A DNA stretch of 64,000 bases from contig JBEDUI010000282.1 of assembly GCA_040414495.1 (NCBI GenBank), positions 14,409 to 78,408 of the forward strand, given 5' to 3'. Below the pieces are notes generated by a model, which had not been told where the DNA came from, made no database searches, and was given only the letters and a program-made list of their open reading frames with translations. Source of the stretch: DATAVB01 sp040414495 (lineage in GTDB: Bacteria > Actinomycetota > Actinomycetes > Mycobacteriales > QHCD01). Positions 17,170 through 26,948 of the stretch are shown here, in pieces (positions within the stretch are counted from its first letter, which is position 1; every line of letters starts with the position of its first letter). Both the position numbers and the translations under genes were made by a program.

Positions 17170-18264
17170 TTACGACACCGTCGAGGTTTGATGTTCCGAC
17201 TCGGCCAGGATCGCCGCCGGGATTTCGATGCCCCAGCCGGGGCGGTCGGAGATCTCGAGGTAACCGGCCTTGGCCACCGGGAACGGCTCGTAGAGTCCGC
17301 GCATCCGAGAATTGTCCTCGATGCTGTACTCGTGGAATTGTGAGCAGGCGGGCATCGCGAGCGCCAGATGCGCGGTGAAGATTTGGTTCATCGATTGGCT
17401 GGAGCAGTGCGGCGTACACGGAATTCCGGCCAGATCGGCCATTTCGGCCACTCGCTTGGCCCGGGTGATTCCACCGATATAGCAAACATCCGGCTGGATG
17501 ATATCGACCATCCGATGGTTAATCAGCCGACGCATATTTTCCAACGAGAATTCCTGCTCGCCGGCACCGACCGGAATATCGAGCGCCGCCGTCACCTCGG
17601 CGGTGTTCTCGTACTCCCAGAACGGCGTCGGTTCCTCGTAATGGAAATACCCGTGCCGTTCGAGTAGCCGTCCGATCCGGATCGCCTGCCCGGGTGAATA
17701 CGCGCCGTTGGCATCCGCGCTCAGCTCGATCGAGTCGCCAAGCTCCTTGCGCAACAGCGGAATCAGCTGGGTACTACGTCCGCCGAACGGTTCGCCGTCC
17801 CGGCCGTTGCGCTCGCCGATCTTGATCTTGACGCACGTGAACCCGGACTCGGCCACCGCGCTCACCATCCGGTCGACTTCTTCGGCCGGCGTTGTCTCGC
17901 GCCGCATTCCCGAGCCGTAAACCGGAACCCGGTCGCGCACCTTGCCGCCCAACAGCTGGTACACCGGTCGACCCTGCGCCTTGCCGATCAGATCCCACAC
18001 CGCAGTGTCCACACCGGACAGAGCCCGGAAAAGGAAACTGCCGAGGAATTTGTACTCGGCCCGGGCACACGCATCGGCGAGCGCCACAACGTCAAACGGA
18101 TCCCTGCCGAGATAGTCCCGCGCCACCAACCGGTGTAGTACGTGGGCGCTGATTCCCGGCTCGGACGGCGCGGTCTGGCCGTAACCCTCCAGGCCGTCGT
18201 CGGTGCGTACCCGAACGATACATACCCGCCCCACAAAGGTCTCGATCGAGACGATCTTGCTCAC
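17170..18264 (-). CDS. Enolase-superfamily dehydratase/racemase (MR-MLE type)
   Basis: About 364 residues. The catalytic KxK motif is in CVKIKIGERNG; metal ligands are in LSADANGAYS, HYEEPTPFWE and GAGEQEF; downstream Asp in IIQPDVCYIGG and His in CTPHCSSQSM complete a mandelate-racemase-like site. Likely a sugar-acid dehydratase or mandelate-racemase-like enzyme. GTG at 18264 has GAGGAG six bases upstream; the ATG at 18288 and longer forms lack a ribosome site. Stands alone, with a regulatory gap upstream. Confidence 0.88.
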   Translation of the reverse strand: MSKIVSIETFVGRVCIVRVRTDDGLEGYGQTAPSEPGISAHVLHRLVARDYLGRDPFDVVALADACARAEYKFLGSFLFRALSGVDTAVWDLIGKAQGRPVYQLLGGKVRDRVPVYGSGMRRETTPAEEVDRMVSAVAESGFTCVKIKIGERNGRDGEPFGGRSTQLIPLLRKELGDSIELSADANGAYSPGQAIRIGRLLERHGYFHYEEPTPFWEYENTAEVTAALDIPVGAGEQEFSLENMRRLINHRMVDIIQPDVCYIGGITRAKRVAEMADLAGIPCTPHCSSQSMNQIFTAHLALAMPACSQFHEYSIEDNSRMRGLYEPFPVAKAGYLEISDRPGWGIEIPAAILAESEHQTSTVS

Positions 18265-18999
18265 TAGCGGCTCCTCGAATTCGGCCATTACTGCGGTCAG
18301 ATCGACAACCTTGAGTCCTGGACTGCCGTTGAATCCGCGACTACCACGGTTTTCCGCCGGAACCATACGCCGGGCTTTTGTTCGAAGGCAACGCTTGTCA
18401 CCGCTGTATAGCAGGCATTTTGCGGAGAAATTCCGCCCTCTGAAACTTCGCCGATTCCGGCCGCCGTATCGACGTTGCGTGCGCGCCCACTCGCGTTGCC
18501 TAGCCGTGATATTCACCGGACCACAGTGGACGCCGTGTATTTCTCCCCGGTCAGGACAGTGCAGCGGTAACAATGCACGGTGAAGGCACGCGGTTGGAGC
18601 GGTCGGTATTTCGGGTTACGGAACCTCCGATCACGATTATGTGTTCACGGTCCGCAATCCGCTCGTCGCGCACGGAACTTGCATCCTCACCGATCACCCA
18701 AGGCACTCATTTGGGCGGATGTCATGGCAGCCCCATGATCAAGAGGTCCAGATCTACCAGCTAGCTGGGTGTACTTCAGAATCCCGTCACCCTAACGTTG
18801 CAATTGAGCGGCCCGCCCGAGCCGCGGGCGCCGCCGGACCCTTCCCCCAGGCCGGCGGCGCCTCTCTCTCGGCAGGCGGATTCACGAGAAATCGATACTT
18901 ATGTAATAGCTCGTCGACGTTTGGCCGTCAATTGACACTATTTTAACGACCCGCGAGGTTTGGGATCAATTGCTCAACCAACGGGCAAAGCAGCTCCAT
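18265..18999. other. 735-base gap between MR enzyme and hypB
   Basis: No convincing gene is seen. The part next to 18264 should hold the promoter of the enolase-superfamily gene. A hairpin at 18827-18862 probably ends the hyp transcript. The bases from about 18880 to 18970 are AT-richer than the surroundings. Confidence 0.55.
18827..18862 (-). terminator. GC-rich hairpin downstream of hypAB
   Basis: GGCGCCGCCGG and CCGGCGGCGCC form a perfect 11-bp stem around a 14-base loop, about 140 bases past the hypB stop codon. The + strand continues with a CT tract. It could end the minus-strand hyp transcript. Confidence 0.45.
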
Positions 19000-19806
19000 T
19001 CAGCGGCTGACCGGCACGGCCCGGCTCTCCACATGCCCGCGAATCCAGGCAAACCAGGAATCGATGCCATCTCCACGTGTAGCCGACAACGAGAACACCT
19101 CGGCCCGTGGATTGACCCGTCGCAGCTGGCGATCGAATTCGGTCAGATCGAAATCCACGTACGGAAGCAGATCGACCTTGTTGACCACGACGGCGTCGGC
19201 GGCCCGAAACATGTGCGGATACTTCAGCGGTTTCTCGGATCCCTCGGTGACCGACATGATCACCACCCGCGCCGTCTCTCCGAGATCGAAAAGTGCGGGA
19301 CAGACCAGGTTGCCGACGTTTTCGATGAACAACAGCGATCCGGTGGGCGGATCGACCGCCCGCAATCCCCGGTCGACCATGTCCGCGTCGAGGTGACAGC
19401 CCGCACCGGTGTTGATCTGCACCACATGGACACCGGTCGCGGTGATCCGTTCCGCATCGAACGTCGTTTCCTGGTCACCTTCGATGACGGCGATTCTGAT
19501 ATCGCACAGCCCGCGGATCGTTTGTTCCAACAGCGTCGTCTTACCCGACCCCGGCGAGCTCATCAGGTTGATCGCGACCACCTCGCGGCCCTGCAGCCAG
19601 CCACGATTGCGCTCGGCCCGCAAATTGTTCTTGGCCAGGACCGCTTCCTCCAGGGTGACCGTGCGGGTCGCTTCATGGGAATGGTCGCCGTGGGAGTGCT
19701 CGTGCGGCTCGGAATGATGATGGTGGCCAGCCTCCTGGCCGCCAGATTCCCGCAGATCGATCAGTCGGGTGCCGCCATCCTCGCCGCAACCACAGGTCGA
19801 GCACAT
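19000..19806 (-). CDS. hypB: Hydrogenase nickel-incorporation GTPase HypB
   Basis: 268 residues. N-terminal CSTCGCGEDGG is a metal-binding segment and is followed by a His-rich nickel store (GHHHHSEPHEHSHGDHSH). The G domain has the P-loop SSPGSGKTTL, the switch region with EGDQETTFDA, and the specificity motif NKVDLLP. HypB delivers Ni to the hydrogenase large subunit with HypA. Start two bases after the hypA stop; GGAGG lies upstream within hypA. Minus strand, divergent from the structural genes. Confidence 0.95.
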   Translation of the reverse strand: MCSTCGCGEDGGTRLIDLRESGGQEAGHHHHSEPHEHSHGDHSHEATRTVTLEEAVLAKNNLRAERNRGWLQGREVVAINLMSSPGSGKTTLLEQTIRGLCDIRIAVIEGDQETTFDAERITATGVHVVQINTGAGCHLDADMVDRGLRAVDPPTGSLLFIENVGNLVCPALFDLGETARVVIMSVTEGSEKPLKYPHMFRAADAVVVNKVDLLPYVDFDLTEFDRQLRRVNPRAEVFSLSATRGDGIDSWFAWIRGHVESRAVPVSR

Positions 19807-19808
19807 GG

Positions 19809-20138
19809 TCAGACCACCTCCACCGACTGAATTCGCAGTTCGTGACCTGAGAGCAGGTCGACATCGGCGCTCCCGCATGGACATAACGGGATCGCATCCT
19901 CCAGTACGGAATCATTGCCGCAGGACCGGCAATGCACCCGGCCGGGAGGCTCCACAATGTACAGCGTGGCGCCGGCCAGCGAGGTGCCCTCGGCCACGAG
20001 ATCGAAGCAGAACCGGACCGAGTCGGCCACCACGCCGGACAACCGGCCGATCTCCAACCGGACGAGCTTGACTTGCACGCCGTCGAGCCGGTCGGCGATC
20101 GTATCGACGACGTTCTGGGTGATAGCAAGCTCGTGCAT
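19809..20138 (-). CDS. hypA: Hydrogenase nickel chaperone HypA
   Basis: 109 residues with canonical N-terminus MHELAITQNVV (His2 is the Ni ligand) and a zinc site made of CRSCG and CPCG near the C-terminus. Operon with hypB. It shares the 237-base divergent region with the hydrogenase small-subunit gene, which probably carries promoters in both directions. Confidence 0.95.
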   Translation of the reverse strand: MHELAITQNVVDTIADRLDGVQVKLVRLEIGRLSGVVADSVRFCFDLVAEGTSLAGATLYIVEPPGRVHCRSCGNDSVLEDAIPLCPCGSADVDLLSGHELRIQSVEVV

Positions 20139-20375
20139 TGCCTAGCCACCTCTGCGGCGATCGCAGGACCCACCAGCAACGTACGACCCACAGTGATTCG
20201 CCACAACAGGTAAGCCGATCGGGAAACCGCATCGGCAAAGCCCCATAGAGCAAAGCCTCGTCGAGAAACAAGCCTAGGTGCGGAGTGCCCTTACGCGGCC
20301 CACCCGTCGGGACCATGCTGGGTCGATGCGCGCGATGAAGCGCGTGCCTGACGCCGGTTCGAGGAGTGATCCTTC

Positions 20376-21440
20376 ATGACCACGGCAGCCGAGACGACCG
20401 CGACATCGACGGATGAGACGGTCGTTCATATTTTGTGGATTAATGCCGGACTCAGCTGTGACGGCGATTCCGTGGCGTTGACCGCAGCCAGCCAACCGAG
20501 CATCGAGGAAATCGTGCTCGGCGCGTTGCCCGGTCTGCCGAAGGTGGCCGTGCACTGGCCGCTGATCGATTTCGACAACGGGCCGGTCGGCGGCGTGAAC
20601 GATTTCATCGAATGGTTCTTCAAGGCCGAACGGGGTGAATTGGAGCCGTTCGTTCTGGTGATAGAGGGGTCAATTCCGAACGAAGCCACCAAACCCGAGG
20701 GCTACTGGTGCGGGTTCGGGAACGACCCGGTGACCAACCAGCCGATGACGACCAGCGAATGGATTGACCGACTCGCCCCGCGGGCGCTGGCGGTAATGGC
20801 CGTCGGCACCTGCGCTACGTACGGCGGAATCCACGCGATGGCTGGCAATCCGACCGGAGCGATGGGCGTTCCGGACTATCTCGGTTGGGATTGGACATCC
20901 TCGGCCGGAATTCCGATTATCTGCGTACCGGGTTGTCCGATCCAACCGGACAATCTGTCCGAGACCATTCTGTACCTGCTCTATCAGGCAGCCGGCGAGG
21001 CGCCGATGATTCCGCTGGACGACGCGCTGCGGCCGCGCTGGCTGTTCGGCGCGACCGTGCACGAGGGCTGTGACCGGGCCGGATATTACGAGCAGGGGCA
21101 GTTCGCCACTAACTACGATTCGCCGAAATGTCTGGTCAAGATCGGTTGCTGGGGACCGGTTGTGAAATGCAACGTTCCCAAACGCGGCTGGATGAACGGT
21201 CTGGGCGGCTGTCCGAATGTCGGCGGTATCTGCATCGGGTGCACGATGCCCGGATTCCCGGACAAGTTCATGCCGTTCATGGACGAGCCGCCCGGCGCCC
21301 GGGTTTCCGCCGCCGCCAGCGGCGCGTACGGCACGCTCATCCGCAACCTGCGCAAGGTCACCATCGGCACGCTCGACAAAGAGCCGAAGTGGCGCAAGAA
21401 GGGCCAGGAAATCACCACGGGATTCCAGAAGACCTGGTGA
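20376..21440 (+). CDS. hhyS: Group 1h [NiFe] hydrogenase small subunit
   Basis: 354 residues, no Tat signal. The N-terminal HILWINAGLSCDGDS carries Cys28 of the proximal cluster with Asp next to it; in this high-affinity group Asp replaces one cluster Cys (known for the Cupriavidus actinobacterial-type enzyme). Other cluster Cys lie in GTCATYGG, VPGCPIQPDN, HEGCDRAGYY, KIGCWGP, LGGCPNVGGICIGC. It moves electrons from the active site to the respiratory chain. ATG follows GAGGAG by 8 bases. First gene of a long operon. Confidence 0.95.
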   Translation: MTTAAETTATSTDETVVHILWINAGLSCDGDSVALTAASQPSIEEIVLGALPGLPKVAVHWPLIDFDNGPVGGVNDFIEWFFKAERGELEPFVLVIEGSIPNEATKPEGYWCGFGNDPVTNQPMTTSEWIDRLAPRALAVMAVGTCATYGGIHAMAGNPTGAMGVPDYLGWDWTSSAGIPIICVPGCPIQPDNLSETILYLLYQAAGEAPMIPLDDALRPRWLFGATVHEGCDRAGYYEQGQFATNYDSPKCLVKIGCWGPVVKCNVPKRGWMNGLGGCPNVGGICIGCTMPGFPDKFMPFMDEPPGARVSAAASGAYGTLIRNLRKVTIGTLDKEPKWRKKGQEITTGFQKTW

Positions 21441-21488
21441 GATCCACCGCAGGCACGACCAACCTCTGAGAAGAAAAGGCGGTCGGCG

Positions 21489-23279
21489 ATGACCACGATG
21501 AAAGACAGGCCCGACCAGAGCGCGGTGGACCAGTCCGGCCTGGTGGATATGGCCTGGGATCCGATCACCCGCATTGTCGGCAGTCTCGGCATATATACGA
21601 AGATTGACTTCAAACAGAAGACCGTGGCCGAATGCCACAGCACCTCGTCGATCTTCCGCGGCTACAGCATCTTCATGAAAGGCAAGGATCCGCGCGACGC
21701 CCATTTCATCACCAGCCGGATCTGTGGCATCTGTGGTGACAACCACGCCACCTGCTCGGTCTACAACCAGAACATGGCCTATGGCGTACGGCCGCCGCAC
21801 CTGGGTGAATGGGTCATTAATCTCGGCGAAGCGGCCGAGTTCATGTTCGATCACAACATCTTCCAGGAGAACCTGGTCGGTGTGGACTATTGCGAGAAAA
21901 TGGTCGCCGAGACGAATCCGGGCGTTCTGGAACTGGCCAACCGCACCGAGGCTCCGCACGCGGGCGAGCACGGTTACCGGACAATCGGCGACATCATGCG
22001 GTCGCTCAACCCGCTCGAAGGCGAGTTCTACCGCGAAGCCTTGCAGGTCAGCCGGATGACGCGGGAAATGTTCTGCCTGATGGAGGGACGACACGTTCAT
22101 CCCTCCACGCTCTACCCCGGCGGCGTGGGCACGGTGGCGACCGTACAGCTGTTCACCGATTACCTGTCCCGCCTCATGCGCTACGTCGAGTTCATGAAGC
22201 GCGTCGTACCCATGCACGACGATCTGTTCGATTTCTTCTACGAGGCGCTGCCCGGTTACGAAAAGGTTGGCCAGCGCCGGATTCTGCTTGGCTGCTGGGG
22301 CAGCTTCAACGACCCGGAGTACTGCGATTTCAGCTACCAGAACATGGTCGACTGGGGTCGGCGGATGTTCGTCAGCCCCGGTGTCATTGTGGACGGTCAA
22401 TTGCGGACAACCAGCCTGGTCGACATCAACCTGGGTATCCGTATCCTGCTTGGCCACTCGTACTACCGGGACTGGGAAGACCAGGAGATGTTCGTGACGC
22501 ACGACCCGCTGGGGAATCCGGTGGACCGGCGTCATCCGTGGAACCAACACACGATCCCGGCACCGCAGAAGCGGGATTTCGACAACGCCTACAGCTGGAC
22601 GATGTCGCCCCGCTGGTTCGACGGCACCGACTACCTACCGCTGGACACCGGCGGCGGACCGCTGGCCCGGCTCTGGTCCACGGCCCTGGCGAACCTCGTG
22701 CATATCGGCGAGGTCGAATCGACCGGACACAGTGTCGTGATCAACCTGCCCAAGACCGCGACCAAGGGCGAGGTCACGTTCGAATGGAAGATTCCACAGT
22801 GGAGCAACACGATCGAACGTAACCGGGCGCGAACGTACTTCCAGGCCTACGCCGCCGGCTGCGCGCTGCATTTCGTGCAACGGGCGCTGGCTGAGGTGCG
22901 CAGCGGAAACACCAAGACGTGGGAGCCGTTCACCGTGCCCGAGGAATCGGTGAGCGTCGGTTTCACCGAGGCCGTACGCGGGATCCTCTCGCACCACATG
23001 GTCATTCGGGACGGGAAGATCGCGAACTACCATCCCTATCCGCCGACCCCGTGGAACGGCAGTGTGCGCGATACGTACGGCACTCCCGGTCCGTACGAAG
23101 ACGCGGTGCAGAACACGCCGATCTTCGAGGAGAACGAGCGGGAGACCTTCAAGGGAATCGACATCATGCGGACCGTACGCAGCTTCGACCCGTGTCTGCC
23201 CTGTGGTGTCCACATGTACCTCGGCAACGGCAAGGAACTGACCAACACCCACACCCCCGCATCGTTCCCGAAGACCTGA
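21489..23279 (+). CDS. hhyL: Group 1h [NiFe] hydrogenase large subunit
   Basis: 596 residues. The L1 motif RICGICGDNH is at 77-86 (C79, C82) and L2 DPCLPCGVH is at 567-575 (C569, C572); these four Cys hold the NiFe(CN)2CO centre. Twenty-one residues follow His575 and are expected to be cut off by the maturation protease encoded downstream. The family oxidises H2 at atmospheric concentration and supports survival. 48-base gap to the small subunit with GAAAAGG before the ATG. Confidence 0.96.
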   Translation: MTTMKDRPDQSAVDQSGLVDMAWDPITRIVGSLGIYTKIDFKQKTVAECHSTSSIFRGYSIFMKGKDPRDAHFITSRICGICGDNHATCSVYNQNMAYGVRPPHLGEWVINLGEAAEFMFDHNIFQENLVGVDYCEKMVAETNPGVLELANRTEAPHAGEHGYRTIGDIMRSLNPLEGEFYREALQVSRMTREMFCLMEGRHVHPSTLYPGGVGTVATVQLFTDYLSRLMRYVEFMKRVVPMHDDLFDFFYEALPGYEKVGQRRILLGCWGSFNDPEYCDFSYQNMVDWGRRMFVSPGVIVDGQLRTTSLVDINLGIRILLGHSYYRDWEDQEMFVTHDPLGNPVDRRHPWNQHTIPAPQKRDFDNAYSWTMSPRWFDGTDYLPLDTGGGPLARLWSTALANLVHIGEVESTGHSVVINLPKTATKGEVTFEWKIPQWSNTIERNRARTYFQAYAAGCALHFVQRALAEVRSGNTKTWEPFTVPEESVSVGFTEAVRGILSHHMVIRDGKIANYHPYPPTPWNGSVRDTYGTPGPYEDAVQNTPIFEENERETFKGIDIMRTVRSFDPCLPCGVHMYLGNGKELTNTHTPASFPKT

Positions 23280-23289
23280 GGCGCCGACG

Positions 23290-23823
23290 ATGTCATCGGC
23301 CTGGAGTCCACAGCAGATCGCAAACCGGATAGGCGAATTGCTGGAGGAAAGCGATCCGGCCGCTGCCGGTCAGCTCGAAGAAGCGGTGCGGTTACTCGTC
23401 GAGCTTTACGGTCGTGGACTGGAGCGGATTCTGGAGCTGCTGGCCGAGCAGCCGGAATTGATCGACCGGCTGGCGCAGGATGATTTGATATCCAGCCTGC
23501 TGCTGGTGCATGACCTGCATCCGGTCGATGTGACGACGCGGGTGTCGGCCGCGCTGGAGAAGGTACGGCCCTATCTCGGCTCGCACGCCGGCGATGTGCG
23601 CCTGGTCGGAATTGACCAGGACGGTGTGGTCCGGCTGCAACTGGAGGGCAGCTGCGAGGGCTGTCCGTCCTCGGCGCTCACGGCCAAGGTCGCGATCGAG
23701 GGCGCGATTCTCGAGGCCGCGCCGGAGGTCACCAGCGTCGAGGTCGAGGGCGTCATTGCCGAAAACCGCCGTGAATTGCTGCAGATCCATCCGTACGGCG
23801 AATGTCCGGTGCCGACCCGATGA
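23290..23823 (+). CDS. NifU-like Fe-S protein of the hydrogenase locus
   Basis: 177 residues: an N-terminal helical region (1-85) with no clear family, then a NifU C-terminal-type domain with the cluster motif CEGCPSSALT. Could load or hold a [4Fe-4S] cluster, or act as an electron carrier for the hydrogenase; recurrent next to group 1h hydrogenases. Stop overlaps the next start as ATGA. Confidence 0.88.
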   Translation: MSSAWSPQQIANRIGELLEESDPAAAGQLEEAVRLLVELYGRGLERILELLAEQPELIDRLAQDDLISSLLLVHDLHPVDVTTRVSAALEKVRPYLGSHAGDVRLVGIDQDGVVRLQLEGSCEGCPSSALTAKVAIEGAILEAAPEVTSVEVEGVIAENRRELLQIHPYGECPVPTR

Positions 23824-24473
23824 GCACGCAAGATCCCCGGCCTCCGCAGGATGGGACCGTCATCGGATTGCGGCAATTCCGTAAGCCGCGCCCGACCCCG
23901 CAACCGGGCGAGGTCTGCGAGATGTGCGGCGAGCCGATCGATCCCGAGCACGGTCACGTGGTGAACATCGAGGGCCGGAACCTCATGTGCTGCTGCCGTT
24001 CCTGCTATCTGCTGTTCACCAATCCGGCTGCCGCCCGGGGCAAATACCGGTCCGTGCCGGAGCGGTACCTGGGCGACCCCACCTTCGCGATCACTGATCA
24101 GGACTGGGAAACGCTGCAGATCCCGGTCAACGTGGCGTTCTTCTTCCGTAACTCCACATTGGACCGCATGGTCGGCTTCTATCCCAGCCCGGCCGGCGCG
24201 ACCGAAAGCACGTTGCCGATGCAGACCTGGGATTCGGTGTTCGGTGGCGCTGCGCTGGCGGCGCAACTCGAACCCGACGTCGAGGCGTTGTTGGTCCGCC
24301 GCGACGGAGACGGCCGCTACGAGTGCCAACTCGTCCCGATCGACGCTTGTTACGAGCTGGTGGGGCTGGTTCGCCTGCACTGGAAGGGATTCGGCGGCGG
24401 CGCCGAGGTGTGGCGCGCGCTGGACGATTTCTTTGATCGGATACGCGGTCGCAGCAGGACGGTGCAGACCTGA
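23820..24473 (+). CDS. DUF5947-type zinc-finger-like protein, hydrogenase accessory
   Basis: 217 residues. A metal site is formed by CEMCGEPIDPEHGHV and CCCRSCYLLF near residues 30-65, followed by a mixed alpha/beta region. I recall this family as DUF5947, a marker of group 1h hydrogenase loci with no assigned role. It may deliver metal or act in assembly. Overlaps the stop of the NifU-like gene and the start of the next gene by one to four bases. Confidence 0.8.
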   Translation: MSTQDPRPPQDGTVIGLRQFRKPRPTPQPGEVCEMCGEPIDPEHGHVVNIEGRNLMCCCRSCYLLFTNPAAARGKYRSVPERYLGDPTFAITDQDWETLQIPVNVAFFFRNSTLDRMVGFYPSPAGATESTLPMQTWDSVFGGAALAAQLEPDVEALLVRRDGDGRYECQLVPIDACYELVGLVRLHWKGFGGGAEVWRALDDFFDRIRGRSRTVQT

Positions 24474-25114
24474 TGCCCAGCTTTACGTTCGAATGCACCG
24501 GTGTCGCCCCGGAACGCTATGCGGCCGTGCCGACATTGTCGTTCGCGTTGAGAATCTCCGAGGATTCCGGCGCTCGGGTGCACTCCATGGCGTTGCGCTG
24601 TCAGCTTCGAATCGAGCCGCGCCGACGCACCTACAGTGAGGCAGACGCCGATCGGCTGCTCGATATCTTCGGTGAACGCTCCCGCTGGGGGGAAACGCTC
24701 CAGCCGATCCAGTTGGCCACCATTCCGTTGCTGGTACGCGGATTCACCGGCAGCACCAAGGTCGGACTGCCGGTACCAGTCAGTTACGACCTGGAGGTCG
24801 CGGCCACGAAATACCTGCACGCCTTGCGGGACGGGGACATCCCGCTGCTTCTGTTGTTCAGCGGAAGTGCCTTCTATAAAGGCGAATCCGGTATGCAGGT
24901 CGAGCAGATCCCCTGGGACCGGGAAATCCAGGTCCGGATGCCGGTCTCGGTTTGGCGGGACACGATGGACTACTACTTCCCGGGCGAAGGCTGGCTGCGG
25001 TTGCCGACCGGGACGATCGACGCGTTGCAGTCGTTCCGTTCCAAGCGGGCGCTGCCGACCTGGGAGGAGACCTTTGCCGTGCTGCTGAAAAGCGCCGAAG
25101 AGGCCGGCTCATGA
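24473..25114 (+). CDS. DUF6084-type protein, hydrogenase accessory
   Basis: 213 residues, soluble, no Cys clusters of note. Beta-rich with the segments MPSFTFECTGV, VPVSYDLEVAATKYLHAL and FPGEGWLRLP. Recalled as DUF6084, constant companion of the preceding gene. Function unknown. TGATG overlap with the gene before and ATGA with the one after, so it is part of a tightly coupled cassette. Confidence 0.75.
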   Translation: MPSFTFECTGVAPERYAAVPTLSFALRISEDSGARVHSMALRCQLRIEPRRRTYSEADADRLLDIFGERSRWGETLQPIQLATIPLLVRGFTGSTKVGLPVPVSYDLEVAATKYLHALRDGDIPLLLLFSGSAFYKGESGMQVEQIPWDREIQVRMPVSVWRDTMDYYFPGEGWLRLPTGTIDALQSFRSKRALPTWEETFAVLLKSAEEAGS

Positions 25115-26442
25115 CGTCCACTGTGGACACTGCCATGGCGACGGCCCGCCAGGTCGCCGACGCCGTGTTGTACGAAGGCTACATCCTCTACCCGTACCGG
25201 GCTTCGGGGCAGAAGAACCAGGCCCGCTGGCAGTGGGGCGTCCTCGTTCCGCGCTGCCGCAGCGCGGAAGTGGCCGAGCCGTACAGCGCGCAAACCGAGT
25301 GCCTCATCGAGCCGCGGCCGAAGGGCATAGTGTCGGTCACGACGCGATTTCTGCAGATCCAGGAACGCACGGTGTTACGGGCACAAGGCGCGCGATTTCG
25401 GCGGGTCGACGCGTTGGATCTGGCCGACCGACAGTTGGTGCCGTGGCAGGAAGGCATCGAGCGTACGGTCGAGGCCACGGTGCCGATTTCAGCTTTGCAC
25501 AGTGGCGAATACATCGTGCCGTTCCGCTTTGCCGGCGGTACCGAGAGCGAACCGGTGACCGAGAACGGCGAGCCCGTCGGACGACTGGATCGCCGTAGCT
25601 GGGCCCTTTCCGGTCGGCTGCGCCTCGCGGTCCATCCCACCGAAGGTCCCTACGGGGCGCTGCGGCTCACCGTCGTGGTGGAAAACCGCACTGGTTGCGG
25701 CGAATCGGTTACCCGGACCCAACTGATGCGGCATGCGTTGGCCGGCACACACACGATTCTCGCCCTCAGTGACGGCGTATTCCTCTCGATGACCGACCCG
25801 CCGGAATGGGCCCGACCGGCCACAATGGACTGTCACAACCAGAACACCTGGCCGGTCCTGGTCGGTCGCGGCCGTCAGGACGTACTGCTGTCCTCCCCGA
25901 TCATCCTCTCCGATTATCCGGAGATCGCGCCCGAGAGCGCCGGTGCGTTGTATGACGCAACCGAGATCGACGAGATCCTCAGCCTGCGCACCTCCGCCCT
26001 GACCGACGAGGAGAAACGACAGGCCCGCGGCACCGATCCCCGCGCGGCCGCCGTCCTTGATCAGGTCGACCAGATGCCACCGGAAATTATGGACCGGTTA
26101 CACGGGGCGATCCGATATCTGCGTTCGGCCCAGGGCGCCAGTGACGCGCCCTGGTGGGATCCGGGCGCGGACACCTCGGTGGCGCCGGATACCGACCGGA
26201 TCACGGTCGGCGGGCAGTCGGTTGGCAACGGCAGCACGGTCCGGCTCTGCCCGGGCAGCCATCGGGCCGACGCCCAGGATTTCTTTCTGACCGGACGGCT
26301 CGCGACCGTACACGCCGTATTTCACGACGTCGACGGAAACGATCATCTCGCGGTGACCCTCAACGACGATCCTGCCGCCGATATCAGCGAACTACACGGC
26401 CGGTTCCGGTATTTCCGACCCGACGAAGTGGAGCCGGTGTGA
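25111..26442 (+). CDS. Uncharacterised 443-aa hydrogenase-locus protein
   Basis: 443 residues. No known catalytic motif recognised. N-terminal half is beta-rich with VLYEGYILYPYRASGQKNQARWQ (family-like start), the middle carries VENRTGCGES, and the C-terminal 70 residues with LRPG-like loops (RLCPGSHRADAQDFFLTGRLATV) are rich in strands. ATG overlaps the preceding stop (ATGA) and its own stop overlaps the protease start. Coupling to group 1h genes implies a role in assembly or electron transfer (inference). Confidence 0.75.
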   Translation: MTSTVDTAMATARQVADAVLYEGYILYPYRASGQKNQARWQWGVLVPRCRSAEVAEPYSAQTECLIEPRPKGIVSVTTRFLQIQERTVLRAQGARFRRVDALDLADRQLVPWQEGIERTVEATVPISALHSGEYIVPFRFAGGTESEPVTENGEPVGRLDRRSWALSGRLRLAVHPTEGPYGALRLTVVVENRTGCGESVTRTQLMRHALAGTHTILALSDGVFLSMTDPPEWARPATMDCHNQNTWPVLVGRGRQDVLLSSPIILSDYPEIAPESAGALYDATEIDEILSLRTSALTDEEKRQARGTDPRAAAVLDQVDQMPPEIMDRLHGAIRYLRSAQGASDAPWWDPGADTSVAPDTDRITVGGQSVGNGSTVRLCPGSHRADAQDFFLTGRLATVHAVFHDVDGNDHLAVTLNDDPAADISELHGRFRYFRPDEVEPV

Positions 26443-26948
26443 TGCGCATTCTGGTGGCCGGTGTCGGCAATATCTTCCTCGGCGACGACGCCTTCGGTGT
26501 CGAGGTCGTGCGCCGGTTGGCCTCGGTGCAATTGCCCGCCGGTGTGGAAGTCGAGGACTTCGGCATCCGCGGAATGCACCTGGCGTACCAGTTACTCGAC
26601 GGCTATGACGCGCTGCTGCTGGTGGACGCCATGCCGCGCGGCAAAGCGGCCGGCACGGTCACCGTAGTGGAACCCGATGCGGCCCCGGCCGAGCCGTCGC
26701 TGTTGGACGCACACGGCATGGAGCCGGACGCGGTCCTGGCGATGATCGGCACGCTGGCCGGACAGACCGGCGGGCAACCGCCGCAGCGGATTTTTGTCAT
26801 TGGTTGTGAGCCGGCGCGCTGCGCCGAAGGCATCGGGCTCAGTGCGCCGGTCGCCGCGGCGACGCATGAGGCGGTACCCATTATCCGGAACATCATCGAC
26901 ACATTGATCGCAGAAGGAAGTGAGAGCGTTGCTTCATCTCATCCGTAA
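26442..26948 (+). CDS. Hydrogenase maturation endopeptidase (HyaD/HoxM family)
   Basis: 168 residues. GVGNIFLGDDAFGVEV holds the conserved Asp/Glu Ni-sensing pocket; further ligands lie in VDAMPRG and DAHGMEP (His). The enzyme removes the C-terminal tail of the large subunit after nickel insertion. ATG overlaps the preceding stop (TGATG). Its substrate is almost certainly the large subunit encoded 5 kb upstream. Confidence 0.92.
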   Translation: MRILVAGVGNIFLGDDAFGVEVVRRLASVQLPAGVEVEDFGIRGMHLAYQLLDGYDALLLVDAMPRGKAAGTVTVVEPDAAPAEPSLLDAHGMEPDAVLAMIGTLAGQTGGQPPQRIFVIGCEPARCAEGIGLSAPVAAATHEAVPIIRNIIDTLIAEGSESVASSHP

